Below are positions 47,940 to 59,646 of a stretch of 64,000 bases of DNA, in pieces (within the stretch, counting starts at the first letter, position 1; each line of letters starts with the position of its first letter). This stretch comes from Pholis gunnellus (taxonomy: Eukaryota; Chordata; Actinopteri; Perciformes; Pholidae). The position numbers and the translations under genes were made by a program. The stretch is from positions 19,415,702 to 19,479,701 of the forward strand of contig OU342816.1 in NCBI GenBank assembly GCA_910591455.2, given 5' to 3'. The notes beneath the pieces were generated by a model. It was given only the letters and a program-made list of their open reading frames with translations, did no database searches and was not told the DNA's origin.

Positions 47940-48260
47940 CCTGGCAACCCATCCAATGTAACAGACAATGTGCTCTGCTGGGGGGGCGGTATCACTGCGG
48001 ATGATAAAAACAGGATCAATAAGATGATCAGTAAGGCTGGCTCAGTGATTGGCCTTACCCCAGACTCACTAGAAATCATTGTTGAAAAGCGAACAAGGGC
48101 CAAGTTAAAAACAATTGTCTTGTTTGAAGGCCATCCACTACACAGTGTCTTCAATGGACTCCAAAGCTCATTTAGTGAGAGACTCAGGATGCCTCAGTGT
48201 TCTACTGAACGACTGAGAAGGTCTTTCGTTCCAGCAGCAGTCCAATTTTTTAATGAACAC
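47940..48260 (+). pseudogene. C-terminal tail of a LINE reverse transcriptase
   Basis: The frame 47898-48266 contains LCWGGGITADDKNRINKMIS, KAGSVIGLTPDSLE, then HPLHSVFNGLQSSFSERLR and RRSFVPAAVQFFNEH. This is the characteristic post-RT tail of a jockey/I-like LINE family of fish. It lacks the RT core and is cut by the LTR that follows. Confidence 0.75.
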
Positions 48261-49085
48261 TGTTGAGAGATGGTAGAAAGATATGAAAGCAAAAAAGTAT
48301 AACCATCACAAACATAGTTTGTTCACTTGTTATAACCATCACAACATAGCTTGTTTGTCTTTATAATCATCACAATATATAACTTGTTTACACTTTTTAT
48401 AACCATCGTAAAATATAAACTGTTTTATCTCATGATAAATGTGATTTAACATAAACTGTTTTATTTCATGATAGAGGTGATAGAAACATGTAGCCTGCTT
48501 AGACACTTTATGTAACATAGTCACTTTAGCCTTGAATAGTGCATCGGTCCAATACGGACCAAACCAGTTACAACCTTTACAACATTCTGTTGTTAACTCT
48601 GGTACAAGATGCCTCCTGTATGTGTGACGCATGTGATTAGGGGAGGTACTAGAATCAGAGTAGTATAAGAGAAACAGAAAAACTGTAAGATGGGCGCTCC
48701 CTTCCTTTGTTGCTTTTTCCCTCATCTCTAGAGACGGGATATATTTCTTCATATGAAGTTAGAAACCCCGGTTTAAAGGGAGAGATTTACTTAATAGACC
48801 CTTAGGGGTCTTGCCCCCTGAGCAGGAGTGGAACACCCTTCTGCTGTCCCATTCAGAGATAGGAGAGAAGATAGCATGAGAAAAAAGAAAAAACCACACA
48901 GCGAGAGCTGAGTGAGAGAGACTGAAAACAAACAGGTTTGTCAGCCTTAGTTTTAACAGCACGGAGAGTGTTTCATTGAATTTAAATTGTTCTATGTGAT
49001 TGCTTTGGAAAAACTTTAATAAAACCACAGCCTTACCATTTGTAAGTGACTGGACCCAAACTAGAGACCTTGGTTTTTTAGAACA
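48261..49085 (+). mobile_element. candidate retrovirus-like solo LTR
   Basis: An 825-bp segment beginning TGTTGAGAG and ending TTTAGAACA, so the termini TGTT/AACA are inverted. It contains tandem U3-like repeats (48286-48420), a TATA-like GTATAAGAG near 48663 and an AATAAA at 49018. The start and repeats match the fragment at 26435. No target duplication is visible; the right flank is directly a truncated Rex3 copy. No internal genes are present. Confidence 0.5.
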
Positions 49086-49089
49086 TACT

Positions 49090-50659
49090 CACGAACCCCT
49101 GGCTGAGCGCCGCTGTGTTGGAGTTCTACCCGCCTCCATGCGCCTACGGGTTGCGGGGAGCAAGGCTCTGACTGTGGTTTGTGCTTATGCACCAAACAGC
49201 AGTTCGGAGTATCCGGCGTTCTTGGAGTTGGTGGGAGGGGTACTGGAAAGGGCGCCGCCTGCCGACTCCATAGTTCTCCTGGGGGACTTCAATGCTTACG
49301 TGGGCAATGACGGAGAAACCTGGCGGGGGGTGATGGGGAGGAACGGCTTGCCCGTTCTGAACCCGAGTGGTGTCTCGTTATTGGACTTCTGTGCTAGCCA
49401 TGGTTTGGCCATAAGGTGGCTCATAAGTGTACCTGGTACCAGAACACCTTAGGCCGGATATCAATGATCGACTTTGTAATCGTATCATCTGATCTGCTGC
49501 CGTATGTCTTGGACACTCGGGTGAAGAGAGGAGCAGAGCTGTCAACTGATCACCACCTGGTGGTGAGTTGGATCAGATAGCAGGGGAACCGGTTGGAAAG
49601 ACCCGGCAAACCCAAACGTCTGGTGGAGGACCCTGTCTGGGAGGTCTTTAACTCCCACCTCCGGAAGAACTTCTCACACATCCCAAGAGAGGTTGGGGAC
49701 ATGGAATCTGAATGGACCATGTTCAAAGCCTCTATTGTGGACGTGGTCGCTAGGAGCTGTGGCCGGAAGGTCATCGGTGCCTGTCGTGGCAGCAACCCGA
49801 GAACAGGGTGGTGGAAAGGAGGCTCCGACCGTTTGTCGAAACTCGGATTCAAGAGGAGCAGTGCGGATTCCGTCCCGGCCGTGGAACAGTGGACCAGCCC
49901 TTTCCCATGACTACTGGAGGGGTTCTGGGAGTTTGCCCAACCAGTCTACATGTGCTTTGTGGACTTGGAGAAGGCTTTCGACCGGGTCCTTCTGGGGTTC
50001 TTGTGGGGGGTGCTGCGGGAGTATGGGGTGCCGGACCCGTTACAACGGGCGATCCGGTCTCTGTACGACTGCAGTAGGAGCTGTGTCCGCATTCTCGGCA
50101 ATAAGTCAGACACGTTCCTGGTGGGTGTTGGCCTCCGCCAGGGCTGCCCTTTGTCACCGGTCCTGTTCGTGACTTTCATGGACAGGATTTCTAGGCGCAG
50201 CTAGGGGGTGGAGAACGTCGGGTTCGGGGGTCTCGGGATCACCTCTCTGCTGTTTGCAGATGATGTGGTCCTGTTGGCCTCCTCGGATCGTGACCTCCAG
50301 CATTCACTGGGGTGGTTTGCAGCCGAGTGTGAAGCGGCGGGGATGAGAGTTAGCACCTCCAAATCTGAGGCCACCGGTGGATTGCTCCCTCCAGGTGGGG
50401 ATGGTGTGCCTACCTCAAGCGAAGGAGTTTAAGTATCTCGGGGTCTTGTTCACGAGTGAGGGTAAGATGGAGCGGGAGATTGACAGGCGGATCGGGGCGG
50501 CTGCAGCAGTAAAGCAGGCGCTGCACCGGACCGTCTTGGTGAAGCTCCCAATTTACTGGTCGGTCTAGTTCCTACCCTCACCTATGGTCACGAACTCTGG
50601 GTCGTGACCGAAAGGACAAGGTCGCGGGTACAAGCGGCCGAAATAAGTTTCCTCCGCAG
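49090..50659 (+). pseudogene. Rex3 (RTE clade) LINE body, truncated at both ends
   Basis: In order: APE endonuclease (TVVCAYAPNSSSEYP, VLLGDFNAYVGND, then IDFVIVSSDLLPY and STDHHLVVSW), RT (CFVDLEKAFDRV, LRQGCPLSPVLF, LLFADDVVLLASS) and C-terminal parts (EFKYLGVLFTSEGK, LTYGHELWVVTERTRSR). There are several frameshifts and stops. The segment AGGGCTGCCCTTTGTCACCG near 50140 is a diagnostic Rex3 RT stretch. The copy stops after AGTTTCCTCCGCAG, so its 3' end and tail are missing. The piece missing here is roughly what is present at 40847-41256. Confidence 0.9.
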
Positions 50660-51314
50660 CGTTTAGCTGTTCCCTACTGATTCAAACAAAGCAATCGCCA
50701 CACAATCCCCATTTCTCCAGACCATAATTCTTGCTTTGTAAAAAAAACAACAGCCCAAACAGAGAATCAAATGTCCGACACTAACCCTGTGCATGACGGG
50801 ATAATGTGTCATTCATGGACAATGCATATAGTCAAAATCAACGTAATTAACACAATGACAAGAGCAAACTCACAATAACCAGTCACATATATTTGAATGA
50901 TAACAAAGCATGACAAATCAGTCCAGCAATACTGTGGTGCTAAAACATGTATTCCACCGCACACTGAAGAGCACAAGCCATTCAAATATTATTCACATTA
51001 GAGGGAACAATATTAACCATATCATAAAAACGACTCCATGGACAAATGAACACAGTAGTAACGCTACTGCAGATGTAAAAACACAAAAGCACTTCACTTT
51101 CCAAAGCTGCTGTTCACTTATAGACAAAGTCCATCCTCCTTTCTTTGATTACAAAGAGTTTAATACTGCGATTGTACAGAACATCGGTGTGGTTCAGTTC
51201 CAGCCAGAGATCCTCCTGCAAACGTGTTCGTTGAGTTGTAGATCCACTTGGGTCTCTCTAAAAGTTTTCAAAAGCACCGTAGCTTGTAAGTGTCCTGCCG
51301 TGCTATGGTGTTGG
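50660..51314. other. unassigned insert within the nest
   Basis: About 650 bp not matching family C or any LINE I recognise. The open frame 50910-51332 has no known motif. Confidence 0.35.
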
Positions 51315-51384
51315 CCACCTAGACAGCTCTGACATGTCAATGAATACGCCCAAACTAAAGATCTGATTGGTTGAAGACTATGAC

Positions 51385-52371
51385 TGTGAAGTCAAACAGG
51401 GGTTTTCTTTTATGTAAGGATAAACAATATGAATAACTGAAAGGAGTTCAAACTAGTGTTCGGAGGGGAGCAGGGCGGAACCAATCTACCTGGAGGTTTA
51501 TATAAGCAGAGACGCAGTAACACGTCGGGTCGCAAACAATACGGTCCGGCGTCGGGCAAGCACCGAACCGACATGAATCAGTGTGGAGATCTGCGATGCC
51601 ACTGCATGACTAACGAGTCCGAAAGGTTTGGAGAGGCAGCCGGTAAGGAAGCTGAACTGCACAACAACTGAGACATTGGGGCTGACGTGAAGATCGGTTA
51701 GCGTTAGCATTAGCATTAGCGTTATCTGCGGCAAATGCATACGCCAATAGTCTGGCCCTCTGTTGTGTAATACTGTTGTTTGTTTGTGGTTGATTGTCCG
51801 GGAATGGGTTCTATCTGGTTGTGGTAAATTGTAGTAGTTTAAATGGTTTAATTTGTTTACTGACGTACAGCATTAACTGTATTGATTAATATCGGGGCAT
51901 GTTTACAATAGGATGTGGTGCTTTATTAATCAAGCCATTATGAAAGCTTTGCCTGTGTACATTAATTTATATATTTAATATATGAGTTCTGTTTTCTGTT
52001 CTTTTCTGTTTAAAGGTTTTTTACCTAGAGACCTAAACGGCTAGAGACCTAAACGGCTAGACGGCTAAATGGACTGAACGGCTAGATGGCTAAGCTGAAC
52101 TGAGCTAAAACTGACTAGATGGCTAAGCTAAACTGAGCTAACTAAGTGAACTGAACTGAACTGAATTGAACTGAACTAAGCTAAACTACAATGCACTACA
52201 CAACGCCACACTGTGGTTAAGTTTGATGAACTGCAAACCTACCAAAATAAAAAGGAGGAAAAAGAAAAAAACTGTTTGGTCATTTGAGTGAAATCCAGTT
52301 GGACCCTTCGAGCGGACTCGTCGATCCCTTTCAAGTGGGGAAAATGCAGACACTAAGAACATAACTTGACA
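51385..52371 (+). mobile_element. solo LTR with 5-bp target duplication
   Basis: A 987-bp sequence beginning TGTGAAGTC and ending CTTGACA (TG...CA). It is inserted in family C sequence and flanked by a perfect ATGAC duplication (51380-51384 and 52372-52376); removing it restores the family C sequence exactly as at 16600-16650. A TATA-like TTTATATAAG is at 51497-51506 and AATAAA near 52246. A tract of short related repeats (ctagagacctaaacgg, then ctgaactgagctaa) covers 52020-52195. No internal region remains, so it arose by LTR-LTR recombination. The family is not assigned. Confidence 0.85.
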
Positions 52372-52713
52372 ATGACAATCAACAATATCGTCCCCATATA
52401 CTTAAATTGCAAAGTCTACCTAGAGGGCATCGGGCCTCTCTTCTTACCTAGAGACATAGAGCTGAAATCTGATTGGATAAAAGCTCTACTGAAAACAAGT
52501 TGCACTGGAAGCAGCGCTACAGGCTGGAAGCAGAGCAACAGAGAAAGAAAGGAGCTGTGCAATGAGAAAATACGATAATGGGAAAAATAATTAGAATACA
52601 TGTAGTGTATTTATAAAAAAGTATTAAATTATAAAATAGCTATAACTTTGTGATTCTGTTTAGGCCAGCAGAGAAGGCTTTGCTGGCCCTGACGGCCCAC
52701 TACTGATCATTTG

Positions 52714-53189
52714 TCACGTAACTGCCTTACTCAAGAAAACGCCACTTATGTAGTTATTATTTATTACCACAATACTTTCCTAAACCTAACCAAGTTATTT
52801 TTTTTGCTTAAACCTAACTAAGTACTTCATGATCTTTTCCTAAACCTAACCAAAATGTTTTGTTGCCTAAACCTAACTAAGTCTGTTCTCGTGAAGACAG
52901 AAGTGTATTTTAAAAAGAATGTCTGTATGTTACGAGTGGAAATTGACACGTGTTGCCAGACTTTCGTTTGAAAATGCGTAAAAAATGAGGAGTAACTTTT
53001 TCGGAAGATATTAAACCAACTGTTGTCTGAGGATACATTGAAAGGATGAATGCTGTTTATTTCGGGAGAAGGATGCCGAAGACAAAGCTGACAAATCTGC
53101 AATGGTAATGTTACTAAAGTTAAATGAGTAGTCTCATATTTGAGAAGCTGGAACCATGACTTGTTTAGTGGTTTTGCATCATAAATGTC
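52714..53189. repeat. repeat-rich spacer with cctaaacctaac words
   Basis: Four spaced copies of (c/t)taaacctaac(c/t)aa occur between 52787 and 52890. The arrangement resembles the reverse of dispersed repeat D. No gene. Confidence 0.4.
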
Positions 53190-55010
53190 TTAAAACCTCT
53201 TGAACCCTAGGACTATTTTTAGGCCTCTGCTCGAAAATTGCATACCCATACTCAAGAGAGTGTAGATCTCTAACTACAATGTCTATTTGAATAATTGTAT
53301 TTTTTTTAATAACAGAAACACTTGTGAGATTTGTTCAGATGGGTAAGTATTGTGTATATGTTACTGGTTAATAGTGAATGAAGATGGCACACAGCAGTGA
53401 TGCCATCAGAGGTGTCAAATTCAGATTATGACACCTCTTTCGAAACGTCAGAGTCTCAGGGAGACACTGGACGTAAGCTGGTGTTGATTGACAGAATCCT
53501 TAGCCAGTAAATATCCAAAATTCGCCGCCCTGTGCCACGCGTAAAACCCCGCAGCCCTAAGCTGTGTGTAAAACCGATTCACCGAAAACTCTCCGGGGTG
53601 CGAAGCTTGCCGACTCATGGCGAAAAATACGTGATATTAGTGCTGTGCGGTATGACCAAAAATGTGTATCACGGTATTTTGCAAAATTCTGGTGGTATCA
53701 CGGTATTTTTTTTCTCGCATTAATGCATAATTTTTTTTAAGCAGACACTTTTAACACAGTGTTTTTGTAGTATAGGTTAAGGACTGTGGTCTTTTTAGCA
53801 ATTTGATTCTTTGAATAGATCATCTAGTTATTTGACTTTCACATCCAACAGTAGAAGAGCTCTGCTCTGTCATGTCTTTCCTAGTCTCTCCCCCGTGTCA
53901 CGGTGTGGGTACATCTCACTGGAGTCAGGAAACGTATCAGAATACCCTTATTTGATTGGCTAAACTGCATCACGTGACGTGATTTACAACAGTGTCAGTG
54001 TTTTTCCTGCACCGCTGAACAAGTGCCGTAAATGCTGGAAAGGAGTGTGAATAACTCCGCTACATAAGGCCCGCGATCCACTGAAAACGGGTCCGCGACG
54101 ACCCACCAGTTGAGATTCACTGGTCTACAGGATCGTGAGAGTGGTGAACAGCTGTTTGTGTGGCGTGTCTTCCGGTTTCCTTCACCTACATTCCCCTGGG
54201 TCCTTAGTCCCTCCAAGTACAGCTTCTTATCACCCTCTATGTACCAACGTACATTTATAACAAATAACACACATATTACACGGTAATCAGCGTTGCATAT
54301 GTGTCAAACTCTATCGGTGCATCTCCGGTCTGTCTATGTTCATCCTGCATCGCTCTGTTCTGTTCTTTAATGTAACGTTACTGGAGCGACGGAGCCTCTC
54401 CCAGCTGTTAGCAGACTGTTGTGCTAGCAGGCGAGTGAGCTGTACCCAGCATGCAGTTCGGCAGTGAAATTTTATAAATGTACAATTATTAGTGTTACAA
54501 ATTGTTTGTGTCACAAACTGTTGTGTCGTGGTGTTTTGCTCTGTTAATGAGCGTTAGTTGTGGGTTGTTAATTGTTATAAAGTTATGACCATGACTAGGG
54601 GTCCCTCTCAATACACATAAGATAACTAGCTCCGTCCCTAATACTCTTAATGGCGAACAATATATTTAGCTGCCTGTTGAAGACAGACAGCAGTTGTTCC
54701 AGCTATGCACCGGTATGACGGTATGTGAAAAATTCATATCGTACGGGAAATTAAAACCGATATATATCGCCCAGCACTGCGTGATATTGTGGAAAATCTT
54801 AGTTCGTTAGTATAATCGTGTATAATTTTGTTTGCAGTGTGTAAAATGGTTTACATGATTAAGTTGCTCAGAATTTCTTCGTTAATTTGGTATATAGCAT
54901 GTGTGTAGCATTAATAATATTTATTTATGAAAAGTCTACAACACTAAATGCATTCGCTCGGAACCGAGCGAACCCCAAATGAGGCTCGTCCGGTACCAAG
55001 AGCCTGTTAT
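53190..55010 (+). mobile_element. TTAA-flanked piggyBac-like element, copy 3, split by a hAT insertion
   Basis: It starts TTAAAACCTCTTGAACCC and aligns with copy 2 (ctctgctcgaaaattgcat, ctctaactacaa, tatgttactggttaat, gtgcgaagc) up to 53637, then again from 54780 (cagaatttcttcgtta). The right end, near accaagagcctgtta at about 54995-55010, is degenerate. A 1142-bp hAT element interrupts it. Confidence 0.6.
53638..54779 (+). mobile_element. non-autonomous hAT element, family B copy 2
   Basis: A 1142-bp element with ends TAGTGCTGTGCGGTAT and, reversed, CAGTGCTGGGCGATAT, and a perfect 8-bp duplication CGTGATAT (53630-53637 and 54780-54787). Homologous to 36195-37183 in inverse orientation. No transposase frame. 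Confidence 0.88.
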
Positions 55011-55496
55011 GCACGACACCCCCAAATTTGGGAGCTCTCGGGCTCAGCGTTTCACATATACCGTCGAAAAAATGTACATATTGAGAGGGAAAAAAATGCA
55101 TCTATACATGTACCAGATTAAACAGCAACATCTGGGCAAGAAGACACTGGAAGGAAATTAGACTTAGGTGCAGTTTTCTGCAACACAACTCAGGCTACTT
55201 TCCACCCAGCAGGGTGAGCTGGCATACACAATGCAGAAATATGCCTATGCACACACAAACAATTTCTCCCTCTCACCGCACATATATCTTGTAAATACTA
55301 AAACTGTGAACGGCCTAATAGTCTCTCCTTACCTCCGCGGTCTTTTCCTTCTCCTCCTCCATGCCTGTGTGTGAGGATGTGTTTGACTCTCTGTGTGTGT
55401 GGAGATTTTAACTGATATCTCTCTAGTTGGGAAGTGCTCTCTTCAAACTACAGCCTGCTCTCTGGCAGCACTCAGACTGGCTGCTCATTGTGCCGG

Positions 55497-55543
<47 letters not shown>

Positions 55544-56440
55544 AAGCGTTGTCAGTGTTGCGGGACAGCAATGAATTGCTTCCCCATCGCTGCATCGGTA
55601 ACTGCGGCAAACAAGTTCCCTCCCACACCCCGCCCCACAGTAGGGAGTTCAGCCAAGAGGGAACCATAGGCAGCACCGACTCTGCTGCAGCACGGACACT
55701 TTAACAGGTGAATCACACACCAGAGCACAAAAAAGTTTGACTAAAAATACAAAAGACAACAATGTGATCATTTAAATTGGTGGCTGTGAATGTAAATTTA
55801 AAATACGTGTTTGTGAAGGAAATCGCAAGAATAGAAGCTTGTCAACTGTGTCAGCTGCTATATTGCCTGCTTAATGGTATCAAAAAAGAAGCTTAACCCA
55901 ATGCTGCATTCACAGTGTGTCAGTAGGTGAATGACAGCAAACTGGATGTTCATTGTTTTCAGTAGGAGAATGGTAAACTCCGTTAACACTTGCCATACAA
56001 ATTTGCATTTTCTTTACTTTTTCCTGTTTGTGCAGAGAATGCAACAGTGATATGAAGAAACAATGGAACACATTTTTTTCCATTGCATAAATCTTTTCAC
56101 ACAACTTCGGAAATTGAAAGTGATTCAACAACTAAACTTAATTTAATATTTTTCAAGTAAATGTATTATTTTAGACATGAACATTCAAATCAATCAACAA
56201 TGAAAACAGAAGGAAAACAGCACACACAGCACTGGTGTTACAAATTTAAATTGTGTGAGGCCGGTGATGTACAAATATGAATGACACAATATTCTAAATG
56301 TGTCTTGGGACTCTCTCAAATGAGTGTTTAAAACCACTGTTAAGACTTTTGCAACCACAACACCAATTGGAAGTGAACATTTTGGAGAATTCTTTCAACA
56401 ATGAATGGCTAAATGGTAACAGTAAATTGAGCAACATTTG
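55011..56440. other. unassigned DNA with a (TG)n tract
   Basis: No recognised gene except the low-confidence first-exon candidate near 55333-55362 discussed among the findings. A (TG)n microsatellite is at 55501-55542. Confidence 0.4.
55501..55542. repeat. (TG)n microsatellite
   Basis: Twenty-one uninterrupted TG units. Confidence 0.97.
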
Positions 56441-56444
56441 CATA

Positions 56445-56695
56445 GAGCCTGTCCAGTCTTCCGACTAGTCAAAGCCGTTTACGCGACATGTTTTTCTTCA
56501 ATCAACACACATCTAACCGAATTCACATTCACGCCCAAAGGCACGGCCTTCAGGAGCAATTTGGGGGACAGTTTCTTGGCAAAAGACACTTAACATGCAG
56601 ACTGGAAGAGTCGAGGATCGAACCGCCAACCCTCTGATTGGAAGACAGCTCTGTGGCTCAGAATTGCAGTGGCCGAGCCACAGCCACCCATTAAT
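56445..56695 (-). repeat. tRNA-like-headed SINE, disturbed
   Basis: On the minus strand a perfect B box GGTTCGATCC (56615-56624) lies in cctctgatt/aaccgccaac context known from a widespread teleost repeat. It is followed by the atgcagactgg and ggcaaaagacact segments and, at the far end, ccgactagtcaaagcc. The tRNA head is disrupted by extra bases that duplicate ggctc words (about 56650-56690). Confidence 0.65.
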
Positions 56696-57929
56696 GTCAA
56701 CTACATATTCTTTTGAACTTCATAGCAAATTTATTATGTCGATTAACCACACACTGTGGCTAACATTGAATGTAATTGTGTTTGGTCGTTTGTTGCCAAA
56801 AGTATTATTGTGTCAATACCAACACTTTTTGGCACGCAAGGAAGAAGTCCAGGAAGCAGGTGAGAGTCAAAGTACATTTCACACAGGATGAAAACACAAC
56901 AAACACAACCAAAGCTAAACTGAGAAGCACTTAGTGGGAAACAGTTCTACATTGGGTGTGCATATACACATGAGACCACTTACTGTATAGTAGGATATTG
57001 TGCAGTCTTTTCCAGACAGTTTTCTGCTGCTGTCACTAGATGCTACTAAACAGGCATATTCACTGTTGTCAAGCTTTAAAGACAAATACAGAGACACAGA
57101 CGAAAACATCCGTGCAACCTGTTTTTTTTTAACAAACTGACAGGTTGAAATACATAAAATAATACAAAAATGACATTAGTCAAATACAACACAGATTTGT
57201 TCTTCAGTGGATGTACGCATGATTTAGGAGAACCAATTTACGAGTGGTCCAGACCTGACGGAGTGATTTACAATTAGTTTTTAATCATGGATTCATTCAT
57301 TTGAAGAAACGTTGAGTTTAAATTACATTAACAAATACAGTTTGACTCTGCAAATTAAAGTATAAGCTCATTAAATAAAATCAATTTAAATCAATTCAAT
57401 TAAATATATTAATTTAGCCCAATGATATCCCCCTAATGTTATCGCATACAACCACAATATCAATATGAACATCTTGAATTATTTGACCCCCTCCCGTTGC
57501 AGTCATCAATGGCCTCACTGTGTTGAGACGTTTTTCATGTAAAACTATTTCATCTATATTTCAGTGACATTAGACCCTCAGGTGACAGGACATTAACAGC
57601 ACTAGTTATTTTTCCTCATTCTTTCACTTCAGCAGGTCCCTTAATTCTGCTGCTGACGCTGTAAAAAATGATGGCTGGTCTTTTATGGATCTCTTACAGC
57701 AAGACTTGGAGCTGTGTAGCAGACACATAGCCTTATAAGGTATTATTAGAAAAAAGTTAATTATGCAAATCAAAAATGTTCATGAAGGAATATGAACTAT
57801 ATATGAAAATGTTCTTGCATGAGGTCCATTGTGTTCCTGTTCGCGTAAATACATTGTGATTCTTAAACATGCACATAAATGAAGAAATGCTGCCAAGCCA
57901 GTGAAACCTTCAAGTAGCAACAGTTGCTA
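56696..57929. other. unassigned
   Basis: AT-rich sequence with no recognised gene or bounded repeat. Confidence 0.35.
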
Positions 57930-58840
57930 CTGTGAAGAATTTAAGTATTAAAAGAATTATTTAGTAGAATTAATAACACCCCTAGTGGTGAATAAAATTG
58001 TCACAATGATAAGAATGTAAATTATGTTAAGAGTCACAATATATTTACTTATGGAATGTATTATAGGTTTACAGGATGTTTACTTATAGAAGATATTATA
58101 TGTTTGCAATAAGTTTACTTGTAGGAGACTTTAACATAATCATTGGAAGTATTGAACCAAAGTACAGTCACATAGGTTAGGGGGTTCTGAGCCATGAGGC
58201 AGAGAGATCAGGGGAGATAGGGTCAGTGAGGAATGCAGAGGACAGGCTCTTCACGACCATATAAGGGAATAGGTCGAGGACCAGAGACATCAAAGGGGAC
58301 ATCAAAGGGGACACAGAGGAGCTGGACAGATGACCAACAGAGCAGGAGGAGTCCGGACGACTTCAACCAAACACTGAGCTGATAACAGCCAAAGCCATTA
58401 GGGGTTTATTGTATTTCGGCCAATCACAGAGGCTGATACTGGACATTTAAACTTTCGGACAGAGACTTTTAAATATAGGAGAGTTGCAGAGAGTTTTGGG
58501 TTCTGTTCGCGCCGTTACCACTCGGGAGTTGACCAGCTGGGCTGGCCGATTAGGTGGGGCAAGTGAGGACTCAGCCCCAAGGGACATATTGATATCGATA
58601 GAGTAATTCTGTCTGCAACTGTTCTAGCTTCTCATGTTAATTAAATACTTTTGATTGTAAGACGGATCCAGTTCATTTTTGGTGGGACTCTGCTGCAGAA
58701 AGTTAGCAGCAGCAGAAGTCCAGCGGCCTGTCTCTCCCCTGAAAAGGTCTCCCCTCGACACTACGCAGAGAGACAACTTTGTTACTGTGTGGGAATATCC
58801 AGCCAGAAAGTAGCGGTAGAATCCAGTAGTTGAACAATTA
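57930..58840 (+). mobile_element. candidate solo LTR
   Basis: It begins TGTGAAGAATTT and has diverged tandem TTTACTTAT(A/G)GA-type repeats at 58030-58130. A TATA-like AAATATAGG occurs near 58473, followed by a GC-richer transcribed-like part, and a polyadenylation-like ATTAAATA lies near 58640. The overall plan resembles the LTRs at 48261 and 51385. The right end and target duplication could not be fixed, so this is tentative. Confidence 0.35.
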
Positions 58841-59589
58841 TTTACAAAATTGTGTTCCTTTGCTGTGCAGCAAGAGTATAAACAAGAAAAACAGAAAAAC
58901 AAACACAAAGACAGTAAAGTGCAAGTACTGTAGTATTTAGCTGAGTTGAGTAGCATCAATAAGGATGTACCTCGTTTTCATTGTATAAAAATGTGCATAA
59001 AAAGCATGTATGCCTCAAACGATAATAACAGAAGACATACAATGGCAGCAAGATAGTGTCATGAGCAGCATAGGGTAATAATGAAAATGGTAATAAGGGG
59101 TTCTTCTTCAAACTGGTAGGTTTGTTGCTTAGCAATGATATATGATACCACATATGATAACTTTCAAAGCACAGCAGTCCCCTGAGTTCTTACAATTAAA
59201 CTAACACACAGTTAGATTAAAACTAGTATCTTTCATAATGATGTGTGGTCTGATGGTATTAGCTCCAGTATATTTTTTACAAAAACAATCAACACAGGAA
59301 GTTTAAAAGTTTACTACGGACCAGACTTCAGAGAACGTCTGCCCTGAGCTACAGTAAGCAGTTTTAAAAGTAGTTCAACACAGTTCCACAGAATAAGAAT
59401 AAGTTTGTGCTAATTGTTGAGTTCATACTATTATTGAACTATTATTATGAGTTTCTACTAGAACACATTCATGCACGTTGACGTTAAAAAAACACTGTCT
59501 TTTTTAAAATTCTGTCTGCCTGCATGAAGCTATATGCTGTCTAAAAACTATAGACTTATAAGCAGTGAAACTAGTCATTGTGACTTGGT

Positions 59590-59640
59590 CATCGTGACCC
59601 TAGCCATCGTGACCCTAGCCATCGTGACCCTAGCTATCGT
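59590..59640. repeat. 15-bp minisatellite
   Basis: Between three and four copies of CATCGTGACCCTAGC, ending a few bases before the LTR at 59647. Confidence 0.9.
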
Positions 59641-59646
59641 GACCAA

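Larger units (their letters stand above)
47673..52705. mobile_element. hAT element, family C copy 2, expanded to 5 kb by nested insertions
   Basis: Ends CAGTGGTGGGCC and GGCCCACTACTG match family C copy 1 (16328-17121) in inverse orientation. Flanks ATCATCTG (47665-47672) and ATCATTTG (52706-52713) agree in 7 of 8 bases. Matching family sequence covers about 47673-47925, 51315-51384 and 52372-52705. The gaps hold a LINE tail, an LTR, a Rex3 body and about 650 bp of unknown DNA (47926-51314), and a solo LTR (51385-52371). Confidence 0.8.

Noticed and set aside
52787..52890. Interstitial telomere-like or CRISPR-like array from repeated cctaaacctaac words
   Set aside because: Only four irregularly spaced words, not tandem TTAGGG repeats and without uniform spacers.
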